Assembly: GCF_029962835.1 (NCBI RefSeq)
Contig: NC_080578.1
Coordinates: 55,483,001 to 55,547,000 of the forward strand
Direction: 5' to 3'
From: Magnolia sinica
Lineage: Eukaryota; Streptophyta; Magnoliopsida; Magnoliales; Magnoliaceae
Length of the DNA: 64,000 nt
Shown: piece after piece, positions 45,691 to 58,430 of the stretch
Layout: each line of letters starts with the position of its first letter
Position numbering within the stretch: the stretch's first letter is position 1
Made by a program: the position numbers and the translations under genes
The notes under the pieces: model-generated
What the model was told of the DNA's origin: nothing
The model's database searches: none
The model's input: only the letters and a program-made list of their open reading frames with translations

Positions 45691-46900
45691 TCAATCTTGG
45701 TAAATAGGATCATTCAGAGGTATGGACATGTCCTCTGAATCAAATTTCTCAACAAATGGCTTCAACTGATGTCCATTTACTTTAAAAGAATTGTCATTGT
45801 TTGGATCTTTTATCTCAACGGCCCCATAAGGATAGACATTAGTAACAATGAAAGGACAGGTCCAACGAGACCGGAGTTTGCCCGAAAAGAGATGTAATTG
45901 AGAATTATACAAGAGGACTTTCTGACCTGGTGTAAATGATTTTAGAAGAATGTGTTGGTCATGAAACACCTTCATCCTGTCCTTGTAAATTCTCGCATTC
46001 TCATACGCATCATTCTGGATTTCTTCGAGTTCATTCAACTGAAGTTTGCATAGCGAGCCAACGTAGTCTAAATTGAAATTTAGATTTTTAATCACCTAAT
46101 ATGCTCTACGTTTCAACTCCACAGGCAAGTGACAAGCCTTCCCATAGACAAGTCTAAAGGGAGACATTCCAATAGGGGTCTTAAATGCAGTACGGTAAGC
46201 CTATAAGGCATCAGTCAATCGGATTGATCAATCCTTACAGTCAGGGTTAACCGTCTTTTCCAAGATGTGTTTAATTTTCCTATTAGAAATCTCATCTTAC
46301 CCACTTATTTGTGGGTGGTATGGAGTTCTCACCTTGTGAGAAATGCCATATTTCTTCATTAAGTTCGCAAATGGCCTATTACAAAAATGTGAACCTCCAT
46401 CACTAATGATGGCTCGAGGCATTCTGAACTGGGAAATGATGTTCTCTTTTAAAAACTTAACGACTATTTGATAGTCATTGTTTCAGCATGAAATCGCTTC
46501 AACCCATTTAGTGACATAATCTACTACTATCAGAATGTATAAATTTCTAAAAGATTGGGGGAAATGGTCCCATGAAATCAATGCCACAGCAATTAAATGC
46601 TTCAATGATTAGAATAGGGCATCATATTTTGATGGGGCAATGCTCCCAACTGCTGACGACGCTCACAAGCTTTGCAAAACTCATGAGTGTCCCTAAACAT
46701 CGTGGGCCACTAAAAGCCACACTGCAGAATCTTGGTCGTGGTCTTTTTAGCAGAAAAGTGACCACTACAGGCCTGAGAGTGAGAGAAGGAGATGACACTT
46801 TGGTTTTCATTATCTGACACACATCTCCTTAAGATTTGGTCTGGGTAATATTTAAACAAATATGGATCATCTCAAAAGAACTTACAAACCTCGACAAAGA
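45691..46900 (-). pseudogene. Integrase of the second Athila-like element
   Basis: From upstream: zinc-domain region with SGHFSAKKTTTKILQCGF and FCKACERR (46820-46640); core with IDFMGPFPQSF, first Asp in VDYVTKWVEA near 46490-46515, second Asp in AIISDGGSHFCN near 46390-46425 and KVRTPYHPQISG near 46310-46340; then [15 protein letters not shown] near 46120-46170. The C-terminal part (46095-45691) is open for 134 codons with [16 protein letters not shown] and [12 protein letters not shown]. Stops replace residues after GF, in the core and at a Trp position near 46097. Integrase joins element cDNA to host DNA in the nucleus. Confidence 0.87.
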
Positions 46901-46921
46901 ATTTTTTCTTATCTTGCGTAG

Positions 46922-49714
46922 TATAATGCCCGTATCCTAGTCTGTACTATTCCATAGGCTCCTGCGATCTTCCCCATCGAATTCCGGCAACCTGTGATCT
47001 GTAGACAGTATTTGCGCGTGACCCTAAGTCATATCCCATAGATCTGAGTCAATTCAACCTTAGACTTGTACCATTACGACTGCACTGTTTTCGTGGTTCC
47101 AACACCACGTCTTACACACCAATGCAATACCCAGGCCAGGAGATATGGGCCCGCATTTCTCTTGAAGAAACGCTGCGCATTTGTAAATCCCGAGAGAATC
47201 TCTATAACTCATCCCATCAATCAATCAAGTCTAGTTAAGTACTCAACCCATCAGTCAACCCATCACACCCATACCTCACATGTTAACTCTCTTACACAAC
47301 TCATACCTCTCTTACACAAGCCACCCCCAAAGTCAACATTTCTCTTACAAAACCCATACCCCTCTTACATAACCATCCCTCTCGTCTCATCCTTCTTACA
47401 AACATTACTCCTCTCTCATTTCACTCCATCCCATCTCATTCTCTACCATTTCCAAGCAACTAAGGAAAGAAAATCATAAGAAGAGAAAGAACCCAAGATC
47501 AAGGCCCACTTCCTACCCCCAAATCTCACCATCCAACCCTTCAATCTTCATCATCCTCCATCAAAGAGAGAGCAAAGGAGTTTGGCGTTCTATAAAATCA
47601 AGAAGATCCAACGGTGGGTGTTTTGTAGGATTAAATCTATTTTTTTTGTGATGGACCAAGTGGGGGCCTACCAATTGATGGTATGGATCCTATTTGGGAC
47701 CCATTTCGATGTCTGTATTGTAATCCTATGAGGACTCATAGTGGCGGAGCTCCCTCCATCACAAGTCTCTCTCTCTCTCTATATATTTTTTTCTATTACG
47801 GCCCACCTCAAAGAATGGATTAGATTTACACCATGGATGGTAGAAATCCCATTGTGATGTATGTACTTTGTATCCACACCATCCGTAGGATCGTGGATGG
47901 TGGGGCCTGCTGCATGTGTGGTAGTCCACACCGTCCAGTCCATTGGACATGGACCCCACGGATGATGTATGTATTCTATTCCATGTCGTCCATCTATTTT
48001 TCCATCTGTGCCATCCATCCGTGGACCCCACTTGATGATACCGTGTCCAGGCCGTCCAGCTCTCTGGACGCTAGATGTTAAAATAATAATAATAATAATA
48101 ATAATAATAGAATGAATAGATATATATAATATTATATATATATATATGATATACATATACAAATGTATATCTAGTTGCCCCACATGGGACCCACCTACCA
48201 TGGAAATGTATTAGCTAGTCTACCACATACCACTTATATAACTGATGTATGACGTCAACAAATTCTGTGGGGACCACACATGATATATGTATTTTATCTA
48301 TGCTGCCCAGCACCGTGGGCCCCACACACATGGGATCCACCGTGATATATGTATTTTATCCATGCTGCCCATCAGTGTGGGCCCCACACACGTGGGATCC
48401 ATCGTGATATATGTATTACATCTACATCGTCCATTTGTGTGGACCCCACCTAACGTATGTGCTTTATCCTCGCCCTCCAGCATCTAGACGGTGGGATTCC
48501 ACCATGATGTATGGGTTTTAATCCACTCCGTCCATCGATGTGGGACCCACCTTGAGTGTATATATTTTATATCCAAACCGTCGGTCTACTGCTAGCAACA
48601 GATAGCTGATGTCTGACGTCAGCAGGTCTGTGGACCCGATCGTGAGATATGTGTTAAATCCAAACCGTCTATCTGGTGGACCACATTGCAAAATTGGTGG
48701 AGGATTGAACGCCTACCATTGAAACCCATTTGGGGTTCCAAAAGATTTGGATCAATATGAAATTTGTTTTCCTCTTAATTCAGGTCTTTGAGACCTTATG
48801 AATAGATTGGATGGAAAATCAACATTATGGTGGGCCCTGTGATTACTAGCAGTGAAAATCATTACCTCCACTGCTAGTTGTAGTATGGTCCAGATGATCT
48901 TTCGATATGATTCATTTTTTTGGGAATGTATGAGGCCCATGTATATGAGGCCCACTTGATGTATATGAGGCCCATGTGATGTGGCTCACTTGATGTATAT
49001 GAGGCCCATGTGATGCGGACCACTTGATGTATTGGAGGCCCAGGAGTGAGGCCCAATGCGACGTATATGAGGCCCACGAGTGAGGCCCAATGCGATGTAT
49101 ATGAGGCCCACGAGTGAGGCCCAATACGATGTATGTGATGACCTTCGAGCGAGGTCGTTGGAGATGTATGTGTGACCCTTGTCTGAGGCCCAATATGATG
49201 TACATGAGGCCCATTGTGAGGGATGAGGCCCACCCATGATGTATGCATTATATACATGCGTTGTCCATCCTTTTCGTAAATAATTGGAGTGCCGAGACCT
49301 CGTTATGATTCCGATTTTGATTTCCAAATGGACCGCACCTTAGGATAATGGTGGTTAAATGTCCACCGTTGTCAGATTTCTTAGGGCCCATTGTTAAGCC
49401 CATTTCTGCCCTTACCAATTGGGCGAACCCAAACTGTTGGGCCCCCATTAATGATGATACCTTCCATTACCCTTGCAAGGGACCTCGCCTTAGGATATAT
49501 GATATGCTAGTACATTGATGTTAGTTATGATAGTCTAACATGGACCATTCCATACAGACTTCTATATGATTAGTGGGGCATATCGTTGAACCCCTACTCT
49601 TGTAAGTAACATACCAGTTAAGGCCGATCATCGCCTGCTATATCTGATAATCATGCTAATGTAGTTAGCCTAGTAGGACATACTAAGAACATACTTAGTA
49701 TTACATCATGATAC
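46922..49714 (+). mobile_element. Giant chromovirus-type LTR, plus orientation, 3' part missing
   Basis: The start (TATAATGCCCGTATCC, with the second base of the usual TG changed) matches the minus-strand start at 28173 and 23113. It contains the purine/pyrimidine-rich first part, an AAT microsatellite at 48080-48109, GTGGGCCCCAC units (47820-48720) and the 34-bp array (48930-49230). It is cut near 49714 by Athila-type sequence. The 137-residue ORF at 47066-47479 is low complexity. Confidence 0.78.
48930..49230 (+). repeat. 34-bp GGCCC array
   Basis: Very regular here: GAGGCCCACGAGT (13) plus GAGGCCCAATGCGATGTATAT (21) repeats around 49040-49130. The overlapping 100-127 residue minus-strand ORFs are products of the repeat. 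Confidence 0.9.
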
Positions 49715-49960
49715 ATGCCCATACATGCCCATTCTCTCTAAAAGAAATGGCCAAATCATGGTTTCAATCATTAAGGCCTAGATCCATTGTCACATGGGCA
49801 AAGATGAGCCAGGAGTTTCTCAAAAAAATCTTCCCGGCTCATAAAACTAATGCTCTTAGACTAGAAATAATGAACTTCTCCGAAAACTATAATGAGACCT
49901 TTTTTGAATGTTGGGAACAGTTCAAAGAAATCTATCGATTTAGACCAACACATCTTCTAT
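49715..49960 (+). pseudogene. Gag fragment of an Athila-like remnant
   Basis: Translates to PFSLKEMAKSWFQSL, TWAKMSQEFLKKIFPAHKTN and FFECWEQFKEIYRF, the Gag core also present in the element at 1-5507. The frame ends where the inverted protease piece begins. Confidence 0.82.
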
Positions 49961-50165
49961 CATCCCTCTTGGTAATCTAGTTAAGTGGTCAGCAAGTTAT
50001 AATGTTGTTTTGGTGGGTTTCAACTCACCGATGCCTAATTGTTCATATACCGAGTATGGTATCAGATTGACAATTGCCCCAAGGTTTAGAAGTGCTCCAT
50101 CAACCCTGAAGTTTCTAATCACACGTGAGATTGTAGGACTTCCAGGATCCTTAGACTTCATCATT
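49935..50165 (-). pseudogene. Inverted protease N-terminal fragment
   Basis: Read on the minus strand, opposite to its neighbours: KDPGSPTISRVIRNF, LLNLGAIVNLIPYSVYEQL, ELKPTKTTL, then after a stop LPRGMIEDVLV. The catalytic Asp of the DLG-type motif is Asn. The following part of the protease resumes on the plus strand at about 50150. Confidence 0.82.
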
Positions 50166-50564
50166 CTGGACACACACTCAGTTTCAAATATGGGCACTCA
50201 AATTCCGATCATATTAGGCCAGCCATTCCTAGCCACTGCCAATGCTATCATAAATTGCCGGAATGAAGTAATGAAAATATCTTATGGGAATATGACAGTA
50301 AAATTCAATGTATTTCATTTGCACAAACCACAAGAGGATGAGGACCTGACCCATGAGATAAACTTGATGGATACATTTGAAGATAATGAGTCTTTTTTAA
50401 CTAAAACTCCTGAATCTCTGGAAGTCTGCCTGGCATGCTTTGATTCGAACGATCCCATGATACAAGACAGAGTGAATGCCTTGCGAGACAATACCTCAGC
50501 AGTTGATACTCACCAAGGGAATCATTATTCTGAAACCCCCCCTTCCATAGATCCAAATGTTTAA
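50150..50564 (+). pseudogene. Protease C-terminal fragment of the Athila-like remnant
   Basis: DFIILDTHSV, IPIILGQPFLATANAIINC and VMKISYGNMTVKFNV continue the protease domain, followed by an acidic spacer that stops at 50564. The order and spacing match 246-1100 (minus) in the first element. Confidence 0.85.
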
Positions 50565-51023
50565 ATCGAATGAGGAGGAGCTGAAAATTGAACCGAGGTA
50601 TGAGTTGATTCCTTCCTAGTTTCCAAGTCCTCCTTGGGTACATTTATTCTTATTTCACTTGTTCAGTTAAACATGCTTTCTTATGTACATTCAGCTTCCA
50701 CTTTACCGCACACTGATCTTTTGGGAATTTAGCATAAGATGGGAACTATTTAATTTCATCCAACGAGGGGGTGTTGATCTTGACTTGTTGAAAAACTCTA
50801 GAATATTTTGATTATCACTTAGCCTTTTTTATGTGATGAGATGTTGGGGAAATGGGGCGATGGGTTTGTATCCCTGCAATGGCTCTTGGTCACATGGAGC
50901 ATTGCTAGATTCACCATCATCCTTTGCTCTGGACATTCATGCTTCAGGGCATCCAAGAAGATGCATGGGATCACTTTGACATGCTAGCTGAAAACGCTCA
51001 ATCATGGGACACAATAAACCAAG
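50565..51023 (+). pseudogene. Scrambled end of the Athila-like remnant
   Basis: After the protease spacer only fragments remain. At 50948-51020 a later Gag piece appears (IQEDAWDHFDMLAENAQSWD), out of its normal order since it should precede protease. At about 51024 the sequence returns to giant-LTR type. Confidence 0.6.
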
Positions 51024-52661
51024 CTAGTACACACCGTCTAGATGGATGGTGTGGATACAAAATACATAGATCAAGGTGGGTCCCACCTGCCCACACTTGT
51101 GGGGTGGGCCCAACCTCAGAATAGGTGAACGGGGTGTATAAAACACATACATCAAAGAGGGGCCCCACCGTCCTGCCCAGTGGACAGTGGATATGGAATT
51201 CATATATCAAGGTGAGCTTCACATGCACTGTCCAGATGGACAGTGTGAAGATAAAATCCATACATTAAGGTGGGTCCCAGCCCCACACGTGTGGGGTGGG
51301 CCCCACGTGCCTAAAAATGGGACGGATGGTAGGATATAACGATACCTCGTGATGTACCCATAGAACTTGCTATGTCAATACAACAGCTTTGTAGATGGTG
51401 GGGTCCACATAGATGGATGGTTTGGATATAACCCACATCTCGTGATGGGACCATAGAATTAGCTGATGTCAACAGCAGCTAAGCTGCTGGACGTCAGGAT
51501 GTAATAGATACCTCATGGTGAAGACGCACCGTCTAATAGCTGGATGGTGAGGATGAGGCCTTACATCTTGGTGGGCCCTAGAACTTGCTGATGTCAAGTA
51601 CAACAGCCATGTGCCATTGGGAATCACCGTCCCTACCCATAACGATGCAGATATAAGGTAGGTCCACATGTGTGGGACCCACTAACTTGTAAAAATCAAG
51701 CTGATACACGTGTTTTCTCTTCATACAGGTGGCCTTCCCCGGACGATCCAGGCGGCATTGCTGCTAGACGTCAGCAAGGTGGACCCCACAATGGGCAGCG
51801 TGAATACAATTCATCCATCACGGTGGATCCCACGTTTGGACAGTGTGGATCATCCATCAAGGTGGGCCATCATTCATGGAAAAAGAGAGAGGGAGAGAAA
51901 GAGAGAAGAAAAGAAATGAGAAGCAGGGAGGAGCTCCGCCATTATGAGCTCCCCCTTTAATCATACAACACACATCAATGGGCCCCACTTGTCCCATACA
52001 TCAAAGATCAAGATCTACTCTAGAACACCCACTGATTTCCACTTCTTTAGGCTCCATGGACTCCTTAGCTCCTAGGATTCAACTTTAATGGAGGAAGATG
52101 GGGATTAAAGGGTGGAGATGGGAGTTTAGGGGTAGGAAGTGAGCCACACACAAAGCTCTCCTTAGTGCTTGGATGGTCCTCCCTTGGGATTTGCTTGGAA
52201 TGAAATGAGAAATGAGAGAGGGAGGAGTGGTGATGGGATGAAAAGGGGTGGGTTCTCTTGACTTTAGTAAGAAAGGAATGGGCTAAGCATGGGTTGCTTT
52301 GACTTTGGGTGAGAGAGGGATGGGTGTGTGATGGATGTGTACTTGACTAGTAAATTGATTGATTGATGTGAAAGGTTGTAGAGATTCTCTCAGAATTCGC
52401 AATGCGCTGCTTTTTCCTCAAAATAAACGCAGGCCCACAACTCCAGGCTTGGGCATCGCATTGGCGTGCGAGATGCGACATTGAAACTGTGATGACGGCA
52501 CAGTCGCAAGGGTACAAGTCTCAGGTTGAGTCAACTCGGGATAACAGAGCATGACTCAGGGTCACGCACAAATACTAATTACAGGTCGCGGTTTGCCGAA
52601 ATTTGACTGAGAGGACTGCAGAAGTCTACGAAACGGTACGGTCTAGGATACAGGTTTTACA
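51024..52661 (-). mobile_element. Giant-LTR fragment, minus orientation
   Basis: Ends at 52661 with the LTR start (minus TGTAAAACCTGTATCC). Contains the GTGGGCCCCAC/CCGTCC units and the purine-rich first part. The left limit is set by the Athila remnant. Confidence 0.72.
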
Positions 52662-54100
52662 ATAGGCTGCCACATGAGGCCCATTTGGTGATGCATCAGG
52701 CCCACCTTAATACATGTGTTGTGAGCACACTCTCCACTTAATTTTTTGCACCATAGGGGCTGACTGTAAGGACCACATTGATGTATATGATGTACATGTT
52801 GCCCATCTATTTTTACCGAACCATAGGCTGCCCCATCAAGCCCCCATGTTGTATGTGTTACACACACTCACCATCCTCCCATTGTGCCTAGAATCATGGG
52901 TTGTTCATGAGGCCCAGTTGTATTGTGTATGAGGCCCAGTATGATGTATGTGAGGCGCATGAGATGAGGGCCAATGTGATGTATATGAGGCCCATGAGTG
53001 AGGCCCAATGTGATGTATATGAGGCCCTTATATGAGGCCCAATGTGATGTATATGAGGCCCATGAGTGAGGCCCACTATGATGTATATGTGGCCTATGTG
53101 ATGAGGCCCAATTGTGATGCGTGACTCCACCATGATGTATATGATAACATTTATGATGATCATTCATTCCTAGCAAGTATTAGGCTTATGGGCCCCTATT
53201 ATAGGATAGGTTCTAAATGGACCATGCCTTGGGAGCAAGGATGGTTAAATGTCCACATTGTAAGAGTAATGGTGGTTAAAGGTCCACATTGTAATCCTCC
53301 CTAGGCCCATTTTCATCTCCCCCTAGTGGGCCAACCCAAACCTTTGGGCCCCCATTGATATTAGCGTAACCCATCCCACGTTTTTAGACTATCCCAAATT
53401 ATTGGACCCCCATTGGTGCTAGTAGAGTACCCAAACCTAGAAGCCCATTCTTTGTTCTTAGGCCCATTCTCGATATGAATAGGCCATCTAAGCCCATCCT
53501 TATTATGAGAAGGATGCATCATCACCTCTTGCCATAGATGGAAGAATCTGTGGTATCAAATTTGGTATATCCACTGTTGAGGACCGATCTTTATGTTATG
53601 GTTTAGATCTGTTGTCCTTCTATGGACTTGCCTTGTATATAGGTCGATTATTGATACCGATTATGAGTATGTGATAGCATAGCATCATGATACATGCCCA
53701 TACACATCATTTGCATACTTGTTATGAGGAGTGACTGATCATAAAATTATGCCATTGGGCAAGTTGTTAGGACTCCCTACTAGATGGAGTTGTCCCACAT
53801 GAGCGCACGGTACGTGCAGGATTGATGCATGACTAGATTGTATGACTCATGCATCTTACATTGTGTGATATGGTTACTATGTACCCTAGCGACATCAGGG
53901 TAATGATGTCCACAGGCATATCGTGGATGACAAGATTGGATACTGAAAATACTTAGTTCTAAGCACTAGGGTGCAATGATGTCCTTGGGTGAAAGTCCCC
54001 GAACCCTTATGGTACCAGGAGGATGCTCTAACGTCGAAACTTACTGGATGCATGAGCGCATGAGGACCATATTTGTGTGCTTGGCACTTATCTTGTGCAT
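52662..54100 (+). mobile_element. Giant-LTR fragment, plus orientation, middle to 3' part
   Basis: Holds a 34-bp array (52910-53130), the GTTAAATGTCCACATTGT words and the conserved section up to GGATGCATGAGCGCATGAGG, then is interrupted by the Tekay LTR at 54101. No gene. Confidence 0.7.
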
Positions 54101-54939
54101 TGTAACGCCCTGAAATTCGGGGGTCGAGCATAACTCAGCTCCCGAGTTCCAAAACATCACTTATGCAACATATTTAATGATGAATATATGTTGGCTGTAT
54201 TAGTGCATAAAACATGGAATAGATTAAGCCAAAACACAGATATGATTCAGGGACAAGTGAATAAAGCAAGTGGAAGACTTATAGTAAAATGTGTACAAGT
54301 GTAAATCCCTGAATTACATATACAACCAGATCGTGTAAAAGTGTTATTTAACAAAATTTAAGTATTAAGTACATCATTTCAGTTCCCAAAAATAATCCCA
54401 GAGATCCCGCGCAACAAACCCAGGCTCGCTAGAACCCGTCTGAAAACTGCATATAGGAGAAGGCAGCCTCGTCGTCATCCAGCTCCCGCTCTGCCTCAGA
54501 CGTCGCATCCACATCTGCAACATCAGGGCCTAAGACAGAGTCTGGTGGGTGTGTAACACCGCCCCAGAAATGTGGGAGTGAGTGATCAACTCAGTGGAAC
54601 AATAAGGCACTGGTTAACATGTTATCAGTTCAATCAAACAGTAATGATAAAGCAGGATAAGTCAATAAATCCTAAGCACTCTTGTTAATGCAGGTATGAA
54701 TGCAATATGATGCATGCCCTCACACGTACACCCTCAGCGTCTTCATCTTACGTTACGCATGACATCGCCTCAAAGTGCGCCACATCTACAAAGCACATGC
54801 AAATGCGGTGCATGGATATGATTACCAAGTTGTTATTCGTCCATTTCATACAGCAGGATTGGGAAGCTAAGATACCTTCCTCATGTCACCATCCAAACAG
54901 TGATCCATACTAGGGTCGTCAATCCTAGATATCTCATAC

Positions 54940-55240
54940 GATCATATAGTTGAGGTCGTAGCAAAGGGCTCGTCACCAATCAATGCACGCCTTTCATCCC
55001 TTTACTACCACAGATCAGCTCGTCACCTCCTTGCGGTATCCAGGTATGCTCGAGGTCACTACAAAGGGCTCGTCACCAATCAATGTAGGCCGACAGCACG
55101 AATATAATGTCCCATACCACCATAATCGGCTCACGAGTTAAGTTGCTCACTGGTCACGATGGGGAGGCTCGTCACCCCAGCGTAGGCCGACAGCTCGGCC
55201 ACGGTGTCCCATACCACCATGTCCGGCTCATGAGTCTTAG
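54940..55240 (-). repeat. Direct repeats inside the Tekay-like LTR
   Basis: A segment with AGGTCGTAGCAAAGGGCTCG (54953) recurs as AGGTCACTACAAAGGGCTCG (55052), and GTAGGCCGACAGCACG (55085) recurs as GTAGGCCGACAGCTCG (55182). Confidence 0.7.
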
Positions 55241-56412
55241 TGGATCAGGTACCATGGTTATTAGGATTTCACTGGTAAGTTCGGTACCCTAGATTCAAGC
55301 AGTAGCGTCCATACATGGTTAACATACAACGGACAATCGTTGAGTTGAACGACATAGAGTGCGCAAACACTCCGCGTGGCCAAACCACTGCCGACAACTC
55401 TAATACGACTCGGGTTCGTCTAATACGTCCTACGTGGCGAAAGCAATCTCAACCACCATTCATAGGGTCAATTACCGATTTCCTGGACTAAGGCATAGTC
55501 CCAAACACTTTACACTACTACAGATATTCATATGGAATGTAAAATAGTAATGGAACAACAGCTTAAATCATGGTACACCAGCACTTGAAGAATATCAACT
55601 TAACATAAATGTAAGCATAGGAGATGCTTGAATTTAAATAACTTGGAAAGTGACTGCATAAAGGAAATCATGCGCATCAATAGGAGTATTGAGAATCACT
55701 TCTCAACGCCCACAATAAGTGTAATAATTTACACTTAGATCATTCATGCATTTCTACAAACACTTAGCATACATGGAACAACATACATGACGTATGTTGG
55801 AATACATGCACTTAGACAATTCCTTTTACCAAGGAGTTGTCATACATGTATCTAGCATACATACATGACAAATAACCATGGCAAACACAAGTGCGTATTT
55901 TATACGTATACGGTACTTTATAAATACACGTAGAATACACAAATCTCAATATAGCACATGCATATCAGGAAAGCAATGTAAACATGACATTTGACATGTG
56001 AAATCTCATCCATAACAAGAATAAATCACTAACTGGGATTGAAAGCCTTGAAAACCATAACCTATACACTTAAAGTCCGCACCTTAAGCGAAGAAAGAAC
56101 ACCGAACTGATTTAGACGATTGTCTTCGTCAACGGCGATAGAATACCCTAAAATAAGGATAGAAATGAGATACAACAACACCAAGTCTAATCTAAGCTCT
56201 AACACAGTTAGGGTTAGGTTAACTTACCCCAAAAAGAACTCAGAACCGTCAGAACAACGATTCAAAGTGAAGGTTCAAAGATGAAGAAGAACAAGGAAGA
56301 AACCAAGATGATTCACCAACTTATCTCTCTCACTTTCTCTCTCTTTTCCACTCTCTTTCCAAGCTAGGGTTAGAGAAAATTCGTATGGAAATGAGAGCTA
56401 GGGTTTAAGGAC

Positions 56413-56420
56413 TATATATA
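56413..56420 (-). promoter_or_regulatory. TATA box of the Tekay-like LTR
   Basis: TATATATA inside GCCTATATATAGTCC on the minus strand. It would drive the element RNA from the 5' LTR copy outside the window. Confidence 0.55.
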
Positions 56421-57153
56421 GGCCTTAAAATGATGGAAATAACCCCAGGGTCAAGGTATACTTAGGTTATAACTAAAGTAAGCCTTTCTCGATCCAACGA
56501 AGCACTTCTGGTGGGCCTATCACCACGAAAGGTCGGACTTAAGCTCATTGACCATGGATCTAGGTCAAGCTGAGTTTTCATACCGACCGGCTCTTGAGAT
56601 CAGCCGTGGTGGACCACACTCAATTCAACGGTCACGGAATCTCGATCAGGTCCACAAGCACTAGGATATGCCTAGGCCACCTTCCCTGATTAGAGGGTGA
56701 AATTGGGTCAGAATCCAACGGTCAGATAACTTAAAATTGTCGCGCAAGCGACACGACTCAGATTTCAATAAAAGCTTAATAAATTCCAACCGTTCTCACA
56801 CTTTTCACTCCGAGCTCAAGCAAATCGACCCAGAATATCAGATCGACTTGATTTTCGAGGTGAAGATCAAGCCCAACTCGGTGACCGCAACAGCCTAAGA
56901 TCATCGCCATCGGACTTTCGACGCGCGGTCCAGGTCCGATCCAGATCTTCCAAAAATTTCCCAGAACAACTGGATTTAGCGATGGATCCCAGATTTCAGA
57001 GTAACGTAGCGCTCACTAATCTACACGTTTAGAGCCATGCAGATACAATTTAAAGTGATGGATGCGGATTTCACAAGCAATCGAGTAAAGCGCTATTTAC
57101 TCCAAAACAACTACTTAAGGAAAGATTAGCACAGAAATTCCAAGGTCGTTACA

Positions 57154-57168
57154 ATCTACCCCTCTTAA
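57154..57168 (-). other. Polypurine tract of the Tekay-like element
   Basis: Minus TAAGAGGGGTAGAT directly before the LTR, preceded by the AATTTCGAGGACGAAATTTT block that ends pol regions in plant chromoviruses. Confidence 0.85.
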
Positions 57169-57189
57169 AGAAAATTTCGTCCTCGAAAT

Positions 57190-57560
57190 TCATACCTTCA
57201 TATAATCCTTGAGGATCAGAGGGTAGGTCTTCCTGACCTCAGCTTCAGATTCCCAAGTAGCCTCTTCCACACCATGATGCGTCCATAGCACCTTCACAAG
57301 AGGGATAACCTTGCTACGCAATACCTGCTCCTTCCTGTCGAGAATACGCGTCGGTCGCAGTACATAAGTGGCATCCTCACTCAACTGCACTTGCTCCCAA
57401 CTGATAATATGCGAAGGATCAGGAACGTACTTCTTCAGCATAGAAACATGAAATACGTTATGCACGCCCGCAAGAGGTGTGGGCAAAGCAAGGCGGTATG
57501 CTACCGCTCCCACTCGATCCAGAACTTGATATGGACCAATAAATCTCGGCGCCTTCCTTC
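57190..57560 (-). pseudogene. Integrase C-terminus and chromodomain
   Basis: Reads VAYRLALPTPLAGVHNVFHVSMLKKY, here split for brevity into AYRLALP and HNVFHVSMLKKY, then a linker and a chromodomain-like end with VKVLWTHHGVEEATWES near 57220-57270. The chromodomain would direct insertion towards marked chromatin. The 107-codon part is open, but upstream joins to the integrase core are shifted. Confidence 0.85.
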
Positions 57561-58430
57561 TTACCGAACCGCAAAACTCCCTTCATAGGAGAGACCTTGA
57601 GAAAAACATGGTCTCCCACTACAAACTCAAGCGGTCGACGCCTCGTATCGGCATAACTCTTATGTCTGCGCTGCTAGAAGTCGATGTCGAATGATGTCAA
57701 CCTTCTCTGAAGTCACGCACCAACTTCGGGCCAAGCAAACTACGCTCACCAATTTACGCCCAACAATGTGGTGCTCTCGCACGGCGACCATACAACGCCT
57801 CATAGGGAGCCATGCCGATACTACAGGAAACTATTATTATACGCGAACTCTGCATCCTGAAGACAATCGCCCATGTGAGTTTTGAAATTCAAAACACAAG
57901 CTCGCAACATATCCTCCAGGACTTGATTCACGCGCTCCGTCTGCCCATCAGTTTGCGGATGAAACGCGGTGCTGAACTTCAGTTTCACACCCATTGCTTC
58001 CTGGATACGAGTCCAGAAGATAGATGTAAAACGCGTGTCTCTATCAGACACAATCTCCAGGGGAACTCCATGCAGATGCATTATCTCCTTGATATACAAC
58101 CTAGCCAACTCGTCTGCAGAGTGACTCTGATCGGTAAGAAATGCGCCGACTTCGTTAATCGATCGACGATCACCCAAATAGAATCAAATCCCTTTCTCGT
58201 CCTCGGCAACCCAGAAATAAAATCCATAGAGATGAAATCCCACTTCCATTCAGCTATGGGCATGGGCTGCAACAACCCAGGAGGTCGGCGATGCTCTGCC
58301 TTGACCTACTGGCACGTGAGACAACGAGAAACAAATTCAGCAATCTGGACCTTCATATTGTCCCACCAATAAGACCTCTTCATATCCTGATACATCTTCG
58401 TGCTACCTGGATGCATCGCAAGTTTAGAAC
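57561..58430 (-). pseudogene. Integrase zinc domain and core of the Tekay-like element
   Basis: The zinc domain shows GSTKMYQDMKRSYWW and CLTCQ followed by a TAG near 58310. The core starts at [15 protein letters not shown]; the first Asp lies in [15 protein letters not shown] near 58160-58205, the second in IVSDRDTRFTS near 58025-58060, and the Glu in DGQTERVNQ near 57930-57960, so all three catalytic acids remain. The frame shifts near 58110 and again downstream of 57821. Confidence 0.85.

Larger units (their letters stand above)
43202..46921 (-). mobile_element. Second Athila-like element, 3' half
   Basis: Minus-strand order: integrase (46900-45691), untranslated spacer, purine tract (44528-44545), 3' LTR (44527-43202). 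Sequence upstream of the integrase zinc domain is cut at 46921, where a giant LTR begins. Protein type and LTR outer end agree with the element at 1-5507, but the LTR is shorter and mostly different. Confidence 0.82.
54101..57153 (-). mobile_element. 3' LTR of the Tekay-like element, 3.05 kb
   Basis: The plus strand runs from TGTAACGCCCTGAAATTCGG to GGTCGTTACA, the latter beside the purine tract. A TATA box lies at 56413-56420. Direct repeats with GGGCTCGTCACCAATCAATG and TGTCCCATACCACCAT lie at 54940-55240. Small ORFs are not supported. Confidence 0.88.

Noticed and set aside
48874..49327. Overlapping ORFs of 100-127 residues with His/Trp repeats
   Set aside because: They arise from the 34-bp array in all frames.
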